This document shows positions 10,160-23,217 of a stretch of 64,000 nucleotides of DNA, in pieces. This DNA is from Zonotrichia leucophrys gambelii. Lineage: Eukaryota; Chordata; Aves; Passeriformes; Passerellidae. A program made the translations under genes and the position numbers. The DNA lies in NCBI RefSeq assembly GCF_028769735.1, contig NC_088177.1:17858599-17922598 (forward strand), written 5' to 3'. Each line of letters begins with the position of its first letter. Positions within the stretch are counted from its first letter, which is position 1. The notes under the pieces were generated by a model. The model was given only the letters and a program-made list of their open reading frames with translations. It had not been told where the DNA came from and did no database searches.

Positions 10160-11724
10160 GTGAGGCTGTGCCGCGCCGCCGCCAAGTTTGCGCGGGTCCC
10201 GCCGCCGGGTTAGCCAGGCTGAAGCCGCCCTTCGGTGCGCCCTGCCTGTGGGAGGGGGCCGGGGTGGGCAGAGGGGCGGTGGGACCCCTCCAGGGTCGGG
10301 CTGCCCGCACCCCCGCGCAGGTGAAGCCGCCGCGCAGCGCCTCTGCCCTGCCTGCGGCGAGCAAGGACGGCGGGGCCGCGGCGCCGCCTCCCCGGAGCCC
10401 CCGGGCAAGGTGCGAGCCCGGCCCGAGCGGCTCTCGGGGTCTGTGCTGGGGCGCTGCTCCCGCCAGCGCTCAGAGGGATCAGCGTGACCCATGGGGCAGC
10501 TTCCCGCCGAGTTGTAAAGTTTTTGTATAGCAGCTCGTATATGTTCTTATTTAACATTGATGAAGCACCTGGAAGGCAGAGTAAATAGCTTCTATAGCGC
10601 TGGCTTTCTTAGTTCTTGAGCGGTAAAATATGCAGTGTCACAAATTAACAGAAGGTGTGTTTGGAGACGGACTGTAGTACAGGTTGTTGCGGAGCAGCAC
10701 CGGGTGTTTAGCACCTTTAATGTGAAATTAACAGGTCGGGCGTGACTTTAAAGCCTCCGCCTTTGTTATTGTTTGGTAAGGAAAATGGTTTTATGATTAT
10801 GTTGATTCTTCTTTTTTTTCGGCTTAATTTTTTATTTTAAATGAACTCTGTGGTTTTGAATTAAATGGCATCTCCTTGCAAGTGTGTAGGCTTAATCGTC
10901 AGTTTCTGGGGGACCGATGAATGAAATCTCCTGGGCGAACTTAATTTAGCATATGGTCACACGTGATCCTCTTGTTAGTTATTTGCACTTGGAAGGCATC
11001 GGGAGAACAACGGAAAAGAAGACTTCTCATCTGTAAATGTGTGAAGGCTCTGGGTAGAGCTCTACCTTAATGCTGGAAGCTCAGGACGCATGCTTAGCTC
11101 TTGCAGCTTAATATGTCTATTCAACGGGAGAGCAGATACGCGAAATACTTGCTTTTTGCATTTTAAAGCTATAAACGTTCAGAGGAGACCGAGGTGGTTA
11201 AATGCAAAAGAGTCTCGAGGGTCCTTTGTAAGTTTCGGGTTGAAGTATTAACCCATTAAGTTCAGCAAAGAGTTAAGGTTGTTTTTAGTTTTGTAAAGAC
11301 ACCCACTATGTCTTTACATGGGAATGCTTCCAGTCTGAAGTTGCATAAATGTAAAAATGCTTTGCTAAATCAGGACCAAAGTTCTGTAACTGTACTGCTA
11401 AGGAGATGATATTTTCTCTTAGAATTGTGTGAAGGTTTCAAAAGTTGAAAATACACAGTCTTGAATTTCAGTTAAAAATGTATCATTATTTTTACAGGCT
11501 ATACCAGTTCCATGTGGTAGATGTTTTAAGGTCATAAACGATGTATAATTGTCAATGACTGAGTAGCATTTTCACTACTGGTTGCTAATTGATATTGATA
11601 ATTTAGCACATCTGATAATGATCAGCCCATTAGCACATAGTGCTAACAATCACTCTTCTAACTGGAGGAAGTTCCTTCAGACCTATCTCACGATGATGTT
11701 TAGAAAGAGAAAGATTCCTGACAG
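10160..11724 (+). other. Start of the putative large first intron
   Basis: The stretch begins with GTGAGG directly after exon 1. The first 340 bp still belong to the CpG island and contain another plausible donor, CAG|GTGAAG at 10320/10321. Beyond 10.5 kb the sequence turns AT-rich, with no gene or recognisable repeat seen up to the CR1 remnant. Confidence 0.5.
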
Positions 11725-11960
11725 AGGTAAGAATGTATTAATGTTCTTATACAAGGAACTGGTAAGGCCTCATCTGAAATACTGACTAAACTCAGTTTCC
11801 TATGCTTAGGAATGATGCATTCAAACTGGAGCAGATCCATAGAGGGACAGCTGGGATGGGCTGATAAGGTCTCTGGGGTGAATACTGTATGAGGGGGAAA
11901 ATAGATTTCTTGGACAAAAGCAAAGGTTTCTTATGTGGAGACCCAGTCTAGAAACTAGAA
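11725..11960 (+). mobile_element. Degenerate CR1 LINE remnant (ORF2 C-terminal region)
   Basis: One frame reads FLYKELVRPHLKY and then a stop, at 11747-11785. This matches the conserved end of CR1-type reverse transcriptase, usually of the form LYK.LVRPHLEY. Downstream DNA (GTAAGGCCTCATCTG, then CTGGAGCAGATCCATAGAGG) also follows the CR1 consensus loosely. The copy is 5'-truncated, interrupted by stops and small deletions, and has no clear 3' tail. It is old and not functional. Both boundaries are approximate, and some similarity may begin near 11660. Confidence 0.6.
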
Positions 11961-14900
11961 AGTTGCTCTGGGCCCTGTAAGGGTTTGGAATGATCTTTTG
12001 ATAGGAGTGGAATGAAAAATACCATTATTAGTCTTAAATTCAATTGTTAAATAGATGGATTAAATTAGATAACACGGCTGTGTCTCATAGCAGGTGTCTG
12101 AACTTGAGAATTCACAGGCTGTGAATCTCTAAGGTACAGTGCTGGGACCTCATAGAGAGCATTGCATTTCTTTTCCCTCAGGGTTGTCTCAGTGGTATAT
12201 GAACGTGTTTGGAATCACAGTTTTCCATTGGCATTGTACTAGGAAATGCTATTAACTTGGGGTAGATATTAAATGATGTATTTGTCTGCGTTTTCAGGAA
12301 TTTCTAATGTATTAGGACGTATTCATCAGGTGTTAAATGTAAATTTTAGTTTGAATTAAGATAAAACCCTCCAACTTCCATTTTTTTTTTCAGGACTTCA
12401 ACATGCAGGATTTCTGCACAAGCATTATATTTTACAGGAAAATGAAATTTCTAATGATTTATTATATTTATTTTACTCCAAAATGTCCATATGTTCATTT
12501 AAATCTACAGTCAAAATAGTATTCCATTGCTTCCTCTAAGCTGATCTTATCTGCTGAAAAATGTGACTTAAGAAAGCAAAGGAAGTTGCACAGTAAGGAC
12601 GAGCTCTTACTCTGCAGGAGTTGAACATTCTTGCTCTGTTTTCCCATTTATCTCTCAGCTATTTAAAGGTGTACTTTAAACCTGAGTGGTCTCGCTCAGT
12701 TAAGCAAAAAAGTTAAAATTTTGTAAATTTAGATGGTCAAAGTACACTTCTAACAGCATTTTTTCCCCAGATGTCTTTTGGAACTCTGCAAGTCTCAAGG
12801 TTAGCATCTGCGAGTTCAGTTCCAGTGGGAGCCAGACTTGCTTACATTGGAGTGTTCTGGCACCCACAGTATAACTGTGGAGTACAAAGGCTGAACAGGG
12901 ACTTGCTTTAAAAACCTTCCCTGCAGCAGAATCCACTTGGCATATATTGCGAGTAAAATATGAACCCTTCTAAATAATCTTCAGTGTGTTCATGTGCTCT
13001 ATATTTGGCTTCAGTAACAAGAGAACTCATTTATATAAAAAGAACAAAGTGGAGCCAGAAAATTGTTATTCCCATTTTGTTTTGCTGATGTTCACAGCTT
13101 TGTAGGTTGAGGTAAATTTCATGAGAAATAGTTGTAGCTGTTCTTGTGCATTAGGTTGTTTCACTAATGTGCGTTAGTTGGTTTTTTTTAGGTTATGTGT
13201 TTTGGTTTTGTGGGTTTTTTCCTAATGCAAGGAAGAGGTAAGTGGTCTTACTACAGAACTGGAACGAGAAAGGGAGTTTGCCATGAGGAACCTGAAATCA
13301 TCAGGCAGGAATGCTTGGAGATAAAACTAGAGAAATGGCAAGAGATCATAGAACTTGACCTGTTTTCTAGGAAGTCTAAAGATGGAGTATGTGTTGACTA
13401 AATTATTTGCCAAGTGTTTTTTTTTGTTGTTGTTGCTTGTGAATAATCCAGGCCCAGTTGTTTGCAAATAGAATAATAATTGGAACCACTTTTAGGCCAG
13501 GAGAGCAGAGGACAGTGCTTGGAGAACTGGTTTTCTGCTTTCTTTGCATGTAATATTTTGCAAGGCTTCCTGTGTGGGGGGGGTCTAAACAGAGTAAATG
13601 GATGTTGTTTTCCTTCTGGCATGTTCCTTCTGCCATTGCCATGTATGAGCGCTTTAATAAATGAGTAGGAAGGCTGTGTAATTTGTTATGTAATGCTACT
13701 GAAATACTTTGTAGCTTTCTACCAAAATATTTCTCTGTCAATTCTTATCAGGCATCTCTCTCTGCTTTGTTTGCATGCAAGACAAACTTTTGGGATCATG
13801 TGTTTGTTTTCTTCCTGGATCTTTGTTTTAAGATACTGTAGCAGATAACGCAGCAGACTGTGCCCATGAAATGAACTTGAAGTAGCAGCTGCAGACTCTC
13901 TAACTCAGACTTTAACTTCAGTCACAGTAGAGCTGTGACTCCTTTCGCTGAAGTTCTTCCAAAGGCTATTTGCCTGCTTCATGTAGAGATTTCTTTTCCT
14001 TTAAAAGCTGGTTAAGTTGTCCTTGCTTATAATACACCACTAGCCTAAGAACTGCAAGTTTTATTTAGGATTTTGCAGTTTAATTAATCAGTGGAAGTGT
14101 ATCAAGATAGCCAGCTGTCTTATTTCAAGACGTGTATTTATGTTTGTGATGTTCTCAGTTTAAAAAAAAACCAACCCTGCAATGAAAGCAGTGAGGCTTA
14201 GTTTCTTTGAGTTTGTTCTGATGTGTGGTGACAGAATTAAAGTATTTTAAATACACACCACATCTGTCTATGCGATGTAACTATTTAAGATTGTTTTCAG
14301 AAGACGGTTTTTCAGGACTGTAATGATTCTCCAGAAGCTTTTACATAGCTTTTTGTTGTGTAAGCTTGCATTTAGGCACTTGCTGCTTAATAATCTTTAA
14401 CTATGACTATGTAAAATTCATTAAAGCTGATAAACTACTTGATAGTCCAATGCTGATTTTATCATGAATGCATTCTTTTATGGATATGTACCAGAAGGAA
14501 CAAAAGGAGAATACGCAAGTTGAGATTACGTTAAATAATGTGGTAGAGCCTAAAAAGGCATTTAGAAGGGCAAGAATGACACATCTAGCCATGCAAAGAC
14601 TGCTATGAAATAGGAAATTCACCAGATAGGTAACTGGTGAGTGATATTTTTATGTATGTCAATTCCCAAACATTGTGGGAAACAGGGAACTGATATTCGC
14701 TCCTTTCACAGAATGTGAAGTCAGGGAAAAAAATAGTGGTAATTCTTTAGCAGCAGGTTGAAAATAAATGACAGTATTTCCTGATGATGTAAGTCATGCA
14801 CTTTACAGCCCCAGAAATCAGTGCAGTCAGACATATAAATGGGTTTGAGCAGGTTTGAAATGACAAATTGATGAAGAGAGCTTCACAATGCACCAAAGGC

Positions 14901-16965
14901 ATCTGGCTTTGGAAGTTCCTGAACTACAAGTGCTTGAACTCTGGGAAGCCACAGCAAAGAATTGACCACTTTGTACTTCCTTGCTTCTTATGTGTCTCCT
15001 CAGGCATGTACTCCTCTTGGGATACCAGCCTAGGTTGATCTTTATCTAACCCAGTATCTGTTAAAAGAACTCAAATGAATTGTGAAGAGACCCAGGAAAC
15101 TAGTTTCTATTACTGCTAGTACAAAATTTCCATAGAAATTAAACAATCTTAGAATCTTCTTTGTTAATTTAGTTATTTAGAATTAATGTTTGCCACCTTT
15201 ACAGAAGAGAAGTGGTTTAAAGATTTTTTTGGATTGCGATGGCATAGCTGTTTATATTTTCTTAACACTGCCCCTGTATTCCATATACCACTGTTTTTCC
15301 TTAAGCATCGATTCAAGACAATTTTGGACAGAACAAGTACTGGTTATAGACCTGCTTTTGTCAAATGAGTTGTAGCCATCAGCATCAGTGAGGATGGGCA
15401 GTTTTTCTTTGACCTGTTGTATTTATCACTAACATACATTCTCATGGAGGGAAGTAGGCATTTCAGACTGGGGTTTAACTTCCATCTCTTTCCTCTTTTT
15501 TCTCAAAGCAACATCAGTAGATCCAGTATAGCTGTGCCTAAGTTGGTAACACTGTAATGAGAAAGGTTTAGGTCTTGTGGAATTTTTTATGTCAAGCTCT
15601 CAATAGTAATTATCACAGCAATGGAAACCACTATATATAAAATGATTCGGGTGCAAGATTTGGGCATGTGGGTCTTGGGAAGCTGTCCTAAAGGCTCATC
15701 TGGCTAAAAGTCTTCTAAAAGTTAATGGGTGCCTTTACACTGACTTGTCTAAGCTTTACTGCTTGAAAAATTTTAAACAAACCCAAACAACCTACATCCA
15801 GGGCAAAGTGCTTCCTTTTGAAGTTTATAGTAAAAATGTCTGCTAACTATTCTAGTAGTAGTCGTCCAATTTCTTGATTTGGTTCCACTTGGCACATAAT
15901 GTAACACATGACCAGTGATCTCAGTGAACATGTGGCTACAGATGGACAGAGCCTTGTGTTTGGGGTGTTTTTCCATACCACTTCATAGGTGGCAAGGTGA
16001 TTTGAGTGTCTTGCACTGGAATTACTGAAAGGTGACCTTTCTGTAGGACAACAGCAAGTCCAGTGGTCTGCAAACACAAGTTCTGGCAGGTTTTTTCAGG
16101 AAGTTGTTTGATAGGTTTTCTAGGTAAGAGGTGGGAGCTGTTAAGGTTGGGAGTAAGAGATGAAGTTGGTGATACTGGTTGATTTGGTTTTAAATTATGT
16201 GCATAAAGACTTCTGTGCAGAAGTACACAAATGATTAAAAATAATATTCTGATGAAGTTATGAGGCTGGTGGACAGAGCAGTGGCAGAGGAGGAAAGCTT
16301 TCTATTGCTTTCCAAATATGTTAAGCAGCTGTTAATAAAATTAAGTTTTTGTATCCATGTGGAGATGCAAATCCTGTTTCTCATGCTAATATTTTATTTA
16401 TTTCGTAGCTCCACTGAGATCATCGCCATCTGTAACAAAAATGTTTTAATTGAGTTAATGGTATATATTTTTTTCTGTTCTTCCCTACAGATATGAAAAT
16501 GTAGGCAGTTACTGTAGAACCAATAATACATCTGCTGTGGTGAACCATTTAGCTGGTTTTTCTTGTGAACTTAATCAACATATTTGATAGGTTGGTGTAA
16601 TTTCTGGTAATACTGGGTGATTTTTTGAAGATATGAGGAAGGATGATTAATATTACTTTCAATAACACATGTATTCTAGTATTTTTTTCTTTGCCTAATG
16701 TGACTTGAAGGTTTTGACATGCATGATAATTCAAGAGTTACTCAGACTTGATTAGAAAAAATAAGTGCCACAAATGGCTAAATGCCTTTACTAAATGCTA
16801 ACAAGTTCTGAAGACTCAGAAAGATCTTTTTATGGTTTGGAAATGTATTTACTATCAAAGTCTTGTTTTTAAATCTTTCTGTATCATAAATATTCTGGGG
16901 TTTGAAGCCTATTTATGTAGAATTTTGTTTTCTGGAAGAGTCTTATGTGCCAAGTTTGCAGTTTT
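11961..16965. other. Putative intron, no supported gene
   Basis: AT-rich non-coding DNA. Acceptor-like tracts occur at about 12392 (T-run then CAG) and 13191 (T-run then TAG, with GTAAGT at about 13236), but the segments between are T-rich and do not read like coding sequence. No RNA gene or clear transposon was recognised. Confidence 0.4.
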
Positions 16966-17135
16966 ACAGAATCACAGAATCAATTAGGTTGGAAAAGACC
17001 TCTGAGATCATAGAGTCCAACCTATGACCAAACACCACCGTGTCCATTAGACCATGGCACCAAGTGCCAGTCTTTCCTTAAACACCTCTAGGGACAGTGA
17101 CTCCACCACCTCCCTAGGCAGCCCATTCCCATTTA
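16966..17135 (-). mobile_element. CR1 LINE 3' end, inverted
   Basis: The segment starts with ACAGAATCACAGAATC and runs through GGTTGGAAAAGACCTCTGAG, GAGTCCAACCTATGACC and GACTCCACCACCTCCCTAGG. This is the well-known avian CR1 3'-end consensus read in reverse, so the element's 3' terminus is at the left. It is 5'-truncated to about 170 bp, the usual state of avian CR1 copies, and has no coding potential. The right edge is approximate because similarity fades after 17130. Confidence 0.9.
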
Positions 17136-20100
17136 AGTGATTATTAACCCCCTCCCTGGAATGTGTTCAAATTGCTGAGATTATTGTAATATCTTCATTA
17201 TGAATATCTTCAGTTGTGGTTCACTGTCTAGTGTGTAGTTATTAAGTTGAAAGTCTCTGACCATTAAAACTTTGTACTGGAATCAAACTGAGGTAAAGTA
17301 TTCCTCCTCTTCCAGAGTCACTTACATCAATGAAATTAGCCTTGGGATTATTATTTGAGGCAGCGTGCATCAAGTAATGTTATTGTGGGATGCCTATTTA
17401 AAGGTGTATCTCAGTCTAAAAGGTAGCTGGCACCCAAGTATTACTCTACTGAGGGAATTTTAAAAAATATATGCTAGCTGTAATGTGTACTGTGAAGACT
17501 GGCTGCTCCTCCTGAGTGGCCTGCTCAGGGGAGTACTGACACACCATGTTTTTGATAATCTCAGCTGAAACAGCTACAGAAAACATTCATTAGAGTCATA
17601 TTGAATTTTCTTCAGAAGCTCTCAATCCTGCTGGATCTTGGTTGTCCTTCAGGTTGACCTATGTTTTGCTGCTTTGGTACTCTTTGAAGGGGTAAAAGGA
17701 GCATGTGTTTGCTGCCCAGTTCTTTGTTCAGAGATTTGTTCACAGTGGAAATGTGTTTGAAGACTTCAAAGTTGTCATACATTGATTTGTGTGGGTGTAA
17801 ATGGCTATAGAAGATGCAGAGTGGTTGGTAATTAGGACTCAAATAATCATGGTTCAATGGATGCCTGTTTTGGTAACTGGGATTCAACTTCTGAATGAGC
17901 AGTAAGAACATCAGTTGGAAATCTATTCAGTATGAAGCTGGCTGCTCAATTGCATACCATTCAAATAAGGCTGGAATCAGGTAAAATGCAGTGCTCAGCC
18001 TTTATTATTTTGTGGACCCAAAGTCTGTTAAGCTAATGTTGAATGGTGATTCTGCCAGTCATTTGTACCTAATTACCTGTATTGTGCTAAAAACACAGGG
18101 TGTTTTTAATTCATTAGGTGGGTTTGATGGATTACTAATTTGTTTTGCTTGTAGACTATGAAAAGATTTAATACTATTTCACTCTTTCAGGTAGTTTGGA
18201 GGGTAAATACAACTAAAAAGGGAGTTTCTTAAGTAAAATGCAGGGTGCTCCTGTTGATGCCTGCTGCTCATGGAAATATCTGTCTTGCTTTTGTGTATAC
18301 TGGTGGACTTTTTTCCATTTTATGTTGATGCACCTTCTAGAGAGTATGTCTGCTTAAAAACCAAACCAGAAGAGCAAGCAGCCAGACAAAAGCTTCTGCC
18401 GGGAGTATTGATGAAGGAGATGCCACGTATTTAAGAAATTGTGTTATATTGGGTCCTACTGCAGTCAATGCATTTTGAAGAGTAGGTGTGCTTTGGACTG
18501 CCTGACAATGACAGCTACACCATGCTTGCAAGCAAAAGGCAGGAAGTAAATAGCAATAAGAGGTAAAACTCCTTGATCAGGAATCAGATTCTAGTGCTTG
18601 AGTGTACCAGAAAAGCCACAGGCCAGAGCAGGGTGAGAGCATGTCTAGAAGCTCAAGTGAAATTTAGAAAATAGGATTATATGTAATCAGAGTGCTGCTG
18701 AGAGCACGGCTGTCACAGGGAGCAGGCAAGGCTGAAATAAAACCAGGGAGCCTGGCTGGGAGGTTGGGCACTGGAGTCAGGAGTGAGCCAAGGGTGCACA
18801 AGCAGGACAGGGCTGAGGTGGAGGACCAGGACTTGAGGAAGAATTTTGAGCGCAGCCATGGGGATCACATTTGCAGATGCAGCTCTGAGCTCTGCTGCGG
18901 GGAAAGTCACACAGGACAATGACAGTTCGTTGCCTGAGCTGGGTTGCTCTGGTTTTGTGGTCATTTGGGCATGTACCATGCTAGAGGTGTGTAGGTGTTT
19001 TAGGGGACTGGCTGCTGAATGATGTCAGCTTTGGGGAACCTGGAAAAGGGCACAAGGTGGCTGCTGGAAGCCAGTGGGTTTTTATGCCACAAGCATTTAT
19101 GGCAGCTCTGGTTGAGAGAGCAGTGGGAGGGTGATTGAGGGCTGCCCTGGTCCTGCTCTTGTCAGCTTGGTGGTGAATATTCCTTGCATCTCTCCTCTTA
19201 AGTGAGGATTGCTGCCTGTTTGGGCATCACCTATTAAGCTTTCCATACCCCTGTAGCATTTAGGCAACCTTACCAATGAACTTTAATATCACTGTGTTGT
19301 TTTAGTTTTGTTTTCATTGTTGGGATGATTTTTTGAAAAAGTAGATGATCTTGGTGATTCTGTCAGTTTTAGCCTACTTGCATAGAAGAAGGAGAAGAAT
19401 AATTTTTACTTAATGTTAATTTTTCTCTTAGGACCCAAAATACATTATGGGTAATGCTTACTATAAATGTAGATGAGTTCTGGGTTCTTGCATTTAATTT
19501 TTTTATAAGCTGTAGTTTTGCTTGGAAGACCCATGTGAATTTTTTTTGTTGTTGTTCTTTTAATTTGATTTTATAACAACTTCCATGAATATCTGATTAG
19601 AAGTTGCATTTGCTCACCTAGAGGGACTACTGAACTCTTTGAGCAAGAGCTGTCAAGAGAAAGCACTGTGAATGGATTACTTTAAGATCCTTCCTCTTTT
19701 TCTGAATGAGATTATGTAGGAGGTTATTGCATTAATTTAGCAAATGTAATAGTTTAATAAAAGTACTATATTCCATTGGAGTATGACACACCTCCAGGCT
19801 ACCTCATGTAAATACTGTCATAAAAAATTATCTGAGCGCTGGCTAAAAAAATAGATGTTGGAGTTCATGCAACATAAGAACAAAGACTCTCTGCAAACAT
19901 TTTGTGTTCAGAGGTAGATGGAGCCCCTAGAGTGCCTGGAAGCAGCACAGCCTTCATTGGGAATGGAGCCTTCATGTGCTGGAGCCAGCCTTGCTCTGTG
20001 GGTGACACCCAAGCTTTGGCACGGGGGTAAGGACAGGTTTGTCCTGGGACATAGCCATGGATGTATCCTGAAGGAAGGCTTGTCTTCCAGTGTTACGTAA

Positions 20101-22943
20101 AATCGGTTGTATTTGTGTATGATTTGGAAATGCGAATTATGGCATTCACGTAGCTTGTGAATTTCTTCCTCAGTGTTATGATTCACAGTGGCAGTTGCTC
20201 CCTAAAGCAATGCAGATTTTCAGTATAAACATAGTTTCTGCAGTCTGAAATCAGTGGCAATTTTCCCATTGCCATCAACGGAGGAGGGATTGGATTGAAC
20301 ACAAATAGCCAATCACTAAACCCTGTTATTTTACCTCACAATTTTCTTTTTCAGACTTCAAAATGTGGTTAATTATGTTATGCTGATTCTACTTTGAGCT
20401 AGGCAAGGTTTGTTTGGCAAAACTGTATGACTTTAAATATCAGTGCTAATACTGCTGAAGAATGAATTTTTGGGGATTATTTCTAGATAAGTTGTTCTTA
20501 TTAGAAGCACAAAAAAGACTAAGTTTTTATTAGAACTGAGAAAAAAATAGATGACTTAACTCACAGCAAATACATTTGTTTGCTTGGCAGTGCTGTGGAG
20601 GCATCTGTGTGCTGGATGCAGGTTTACAATTCTGTTCATATTCAATACTTCTTTTTGCTACATCCTTATGGATGAAAAGGAGGTACTCATACACTGTAGT
20701 GAGGTACACTGCTTTGATGGACAGGGCTAGTGCTTAGAAGTGAGTGATTTCAATGGGCTGATGCAAATCTCTGTTTCATCTTGAGATCAAATTGGAGTCT
20801 GTGGCCTTCAGAACATTCTCCTGGTACCCTGCTTGCCAGAGTGTTCCCTGCAGCGGTACCTTCCAACTTTGAAGACTTAAAAAAAAATTTTAGCCATTAT
20901 AACTACTTAAATTATTATACATTCTCATGCTGAGCATAGATTACATAGATCAGTCCAAATACCGTGGTATTTTCCTGCAGAAGAAGCTGGGCTGCAGCAG
21001 TAGCTAGGGGAGGATAAGTAAATTGTTTGGCTTGGGAGAGTGAAATGTGAGTTAAGCATCGTGCTTTGCCTAGGCTCAGGAGCTCAGGGACGGGCATGGG
21101 TGTGGGGAGCAGGGAAAGCTTAAGTGATAGGAAAAAAGGTTGGTTTAATGAGATGAGGTTAACATCCTCATTTGCATTGACCAGCATAAAGGCTGTAACG
21201 ATGTCCCCATGCGCTGTGAAATGCTGACATACAAGCACTTGTGATAAAATCTTGTGACTTTGCCCAAAGAGCTCACCTTTCTGAGGGCTAATGGCCAGTA
21301 TCATGTTTAGGTGTGAGCTGGGGCTGGATGGATGGTCCTGTTTACCAAGAAGAGGTGAGACTGAGGAACAGGGAGCATGTTAAACAGGGCAAGGCAGAGC
21401 ACAGAGCTGAGATGTTGGGAAGCTGCACCTGGCACCTGCTTGTGGCAGTGCCTGTGATGTCTGGGGAAGAGAGCAATTTTGTTCCTTTTGAAATTATCAA
21501 GACTTAAATCCTGATAAATAAAAAACCCTGGAGCTTAAGAATACACTCTTATCCTGTATAGCAGTACCTTGCTTTCCCAGTATGGAGCACCACGCATTTT
21601 TCTTAGCTTACTTAAGAAAACTGGTGTAAAGCTGGTGCCTGGCTTCCACACAGCCCTGCTCTGCAAAGAGGAAACTGTATCTCACTTCAGAGCAGCTTTT
21701 AACTTCTCCAATGATACACAGCTCTCAGCTTGAATAAACAGCTAGCTATATCCTACTGCAAGTGCACTTGGCATAGTTTTTAGAAATTTGAGGATTTGAA
21801 AGGAACAGTGTGGGCACAGTGTTCTGTTCACCAGGAGAAGAAATACCAGCTTTTCTAACCTAAGAAGATTGCAGCATTTTCTGTGTGTTTTGAACAGTTG
21901 TGAGGCAAAAGATAGGACCCTGCTGAAATCCACCATTGGTGGGGTATAATCTAGAACTTTGTATTTCATTCGAAATACCATTTCATTTGTTTATTTATCT
22001 GTACACCTACTCAAGGATCGCAGAATGCCTCTAGCTTGTGTTGTGGCATATTGCAGCCAGGAGCACATATTGCACAGTTCTCCAAATACTACTCAAGGAA
22101 AACACTGAAGTGTTTGTGTCTGGATATGTGTATGTTCTAAAGAACATAGTTCCCACTTGCTCAGTTTATCTTCTTCATTTATGTATATAAGTAGTGTATA
22201 TACTTTGCATGATAATAGAAATTCACAGAACATGTTGAATTGACTTTTGATGCACAAAATTTTGCATTATCGTATCATTTTGGCAGTGGGAAATTATGGT
22301 GTTTTTTCTTTGCACGAATCCAGGAACTGAATGTGGTAGTTATTGGGGGTTACAGCTTCTTTTCGAAAGGAAGAAAAGGCCATTTAAATTCAGTATTGCA
22401 GCAGAAGTATGTGAATAAGAAGGTCAAGTATGGTTTACACTGCTAAATTACTTGCATGTATTGGAAATATTTGTTTGCTTGTCCTACTCTTTTTGCTATA
22501 ATGTAAATACAACTTGGAATGGTTTATTTGAAAGGTTTTAAAAAAACTGTATGGACAAGTCTCAAGTTTAGAACTGGTGGTCATCAGGAGGTAGCTGAAA
22601 CTGAAGCTGGTACTTGAGTGCATAAATAGTAATTTACATTAGGTCTTAATTAAAACAAGTTTCTGTGTGGACAAAGGCCCCAGGCCCATTTCTTGTAAGA
22701 TGGCGATGAAAATAAGAATGAGAACAACCAGGGAATGAAGAAGACCAAACATTGCATCCATAGATTGATGTGTGTGCTGCAAAACTGGTGTTCTTACCTA
22801 CAGCCTGAGCTGGTGTTTTCTGCAAAAAGCTGCTGTGGCAGGAAGAGAGGTGCACACTGACTCATGCTGCTGTGGCAGACTGAGATACAGAGCACTCCTC
22901 TTGCCCACAGAATTGCTTGGACAGAGGTGTTGCAGGCCAGAGC
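17136..22943. other. Putative intron, no supported gene
   Basis: AT-rich non-coding DNA. The minus-strand frame at 20915-21304 (129 codons from an alternative start) has no recognisable domain and no clear splice signals. Slightly GC-richer sequence at 18.6-19.1 kb yields short open frames on both strands, which I read as chance. Confidence 0.4.
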
Positions 22944-22983
22944 TTGTGTCTGTTCTTCTGGCATTGTGTCTGTTCTTCTGGCC
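22944..22983 (+). repeat. Short tandem duplication, 20-bp unit x 2
   Basis: TTGTGTCTGTTCTTCTGGC occurs at 22944-22962 and again, identical, at 22964-22982, giving a 20-bp period. The exact identity suggests a recent slippage-type duplication. Confidence 0.9.
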
Positions 22984-23217
22984 TGCTACGCCAAAGTAGG
23001 ATTTGGTCTGTATGGTTCTTAGGTAGAAAAGACTAATTGGGAGCCTTTGACAAAGAGCTTGGTATCCCAAGTGAGTGTTACCTTTGTGAGTGCTGGATAG
23101 CAGGAGTTAGAAATGAATGCCATCTTTCAGGGTAGGACCAATGAATGCCCCCAGCAGAAAAATAGCAGTTACTGGTGGGGGGATAGGATGTAAGAAAAGA
23201 AAGATAGTGCAGAAGGT

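Larger units (their letters stand above)
8850..10500. promoter_or_regulatory. CpG island promoter region
   Basis: Base composition changes sharply from AT-rich to very GC-rich, with CpG dinucleotides throughout, and changes back near 10.5 kb. This is the only such island in the window. It contains GC boxes (for example GGGCGG near 9591), two inverted CCAAT boxes, an ETS-like site and the first coding exon, so it is the likely start region of the + strand gene. No TATA box is visible, as expected for a dispersed CpG-island promoter. CpG-island promoters are often bidirectional, so a minus-strand transcript is possible. Many open frames here on both strands only reflect the scarcity of stop codons in GC-rich DNA. 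Confidence 0.9.

Noticed and set aside
8647..10557. Many long open frames on both strands across the CpG island, up to 280 codons
   Set aside because: Stop codons are rare in very GC-rich DNA, and the frames overlap in all phases. Only the 9899-10159 frame has a supported start context, an upstream in-frame stop and a strong donor.
12393..12520. Possible exon after a T-run acceptor, open in phase 0
   Set aside because: No donor follows within the open frame, and the translation quickly becomes AT-rich, Phe/Tyr/Ile-biased sequence ending in a stop.
13192..13235. T-run acceptor followed by an AGAG|GTAAGT donor
   Set aside because: The enclosed 44 bp are T/G-rich, and translation gives a low-complexity hydrophobic peptide, so a chance pair of splice-like sites is more likely.
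15030..15065. Sequence resembling a TCTAACCCAGTATC-type repeat core
   Set aside because: Only about 15 bases match what I remember of such cores, too little to assign a repeat.
20915..21304. 129-codon minus-strand frame
   Set aside because: It begins at an alternative start, has no recognised homology or splice sites, and its length is within chance expectation for a window of this size.
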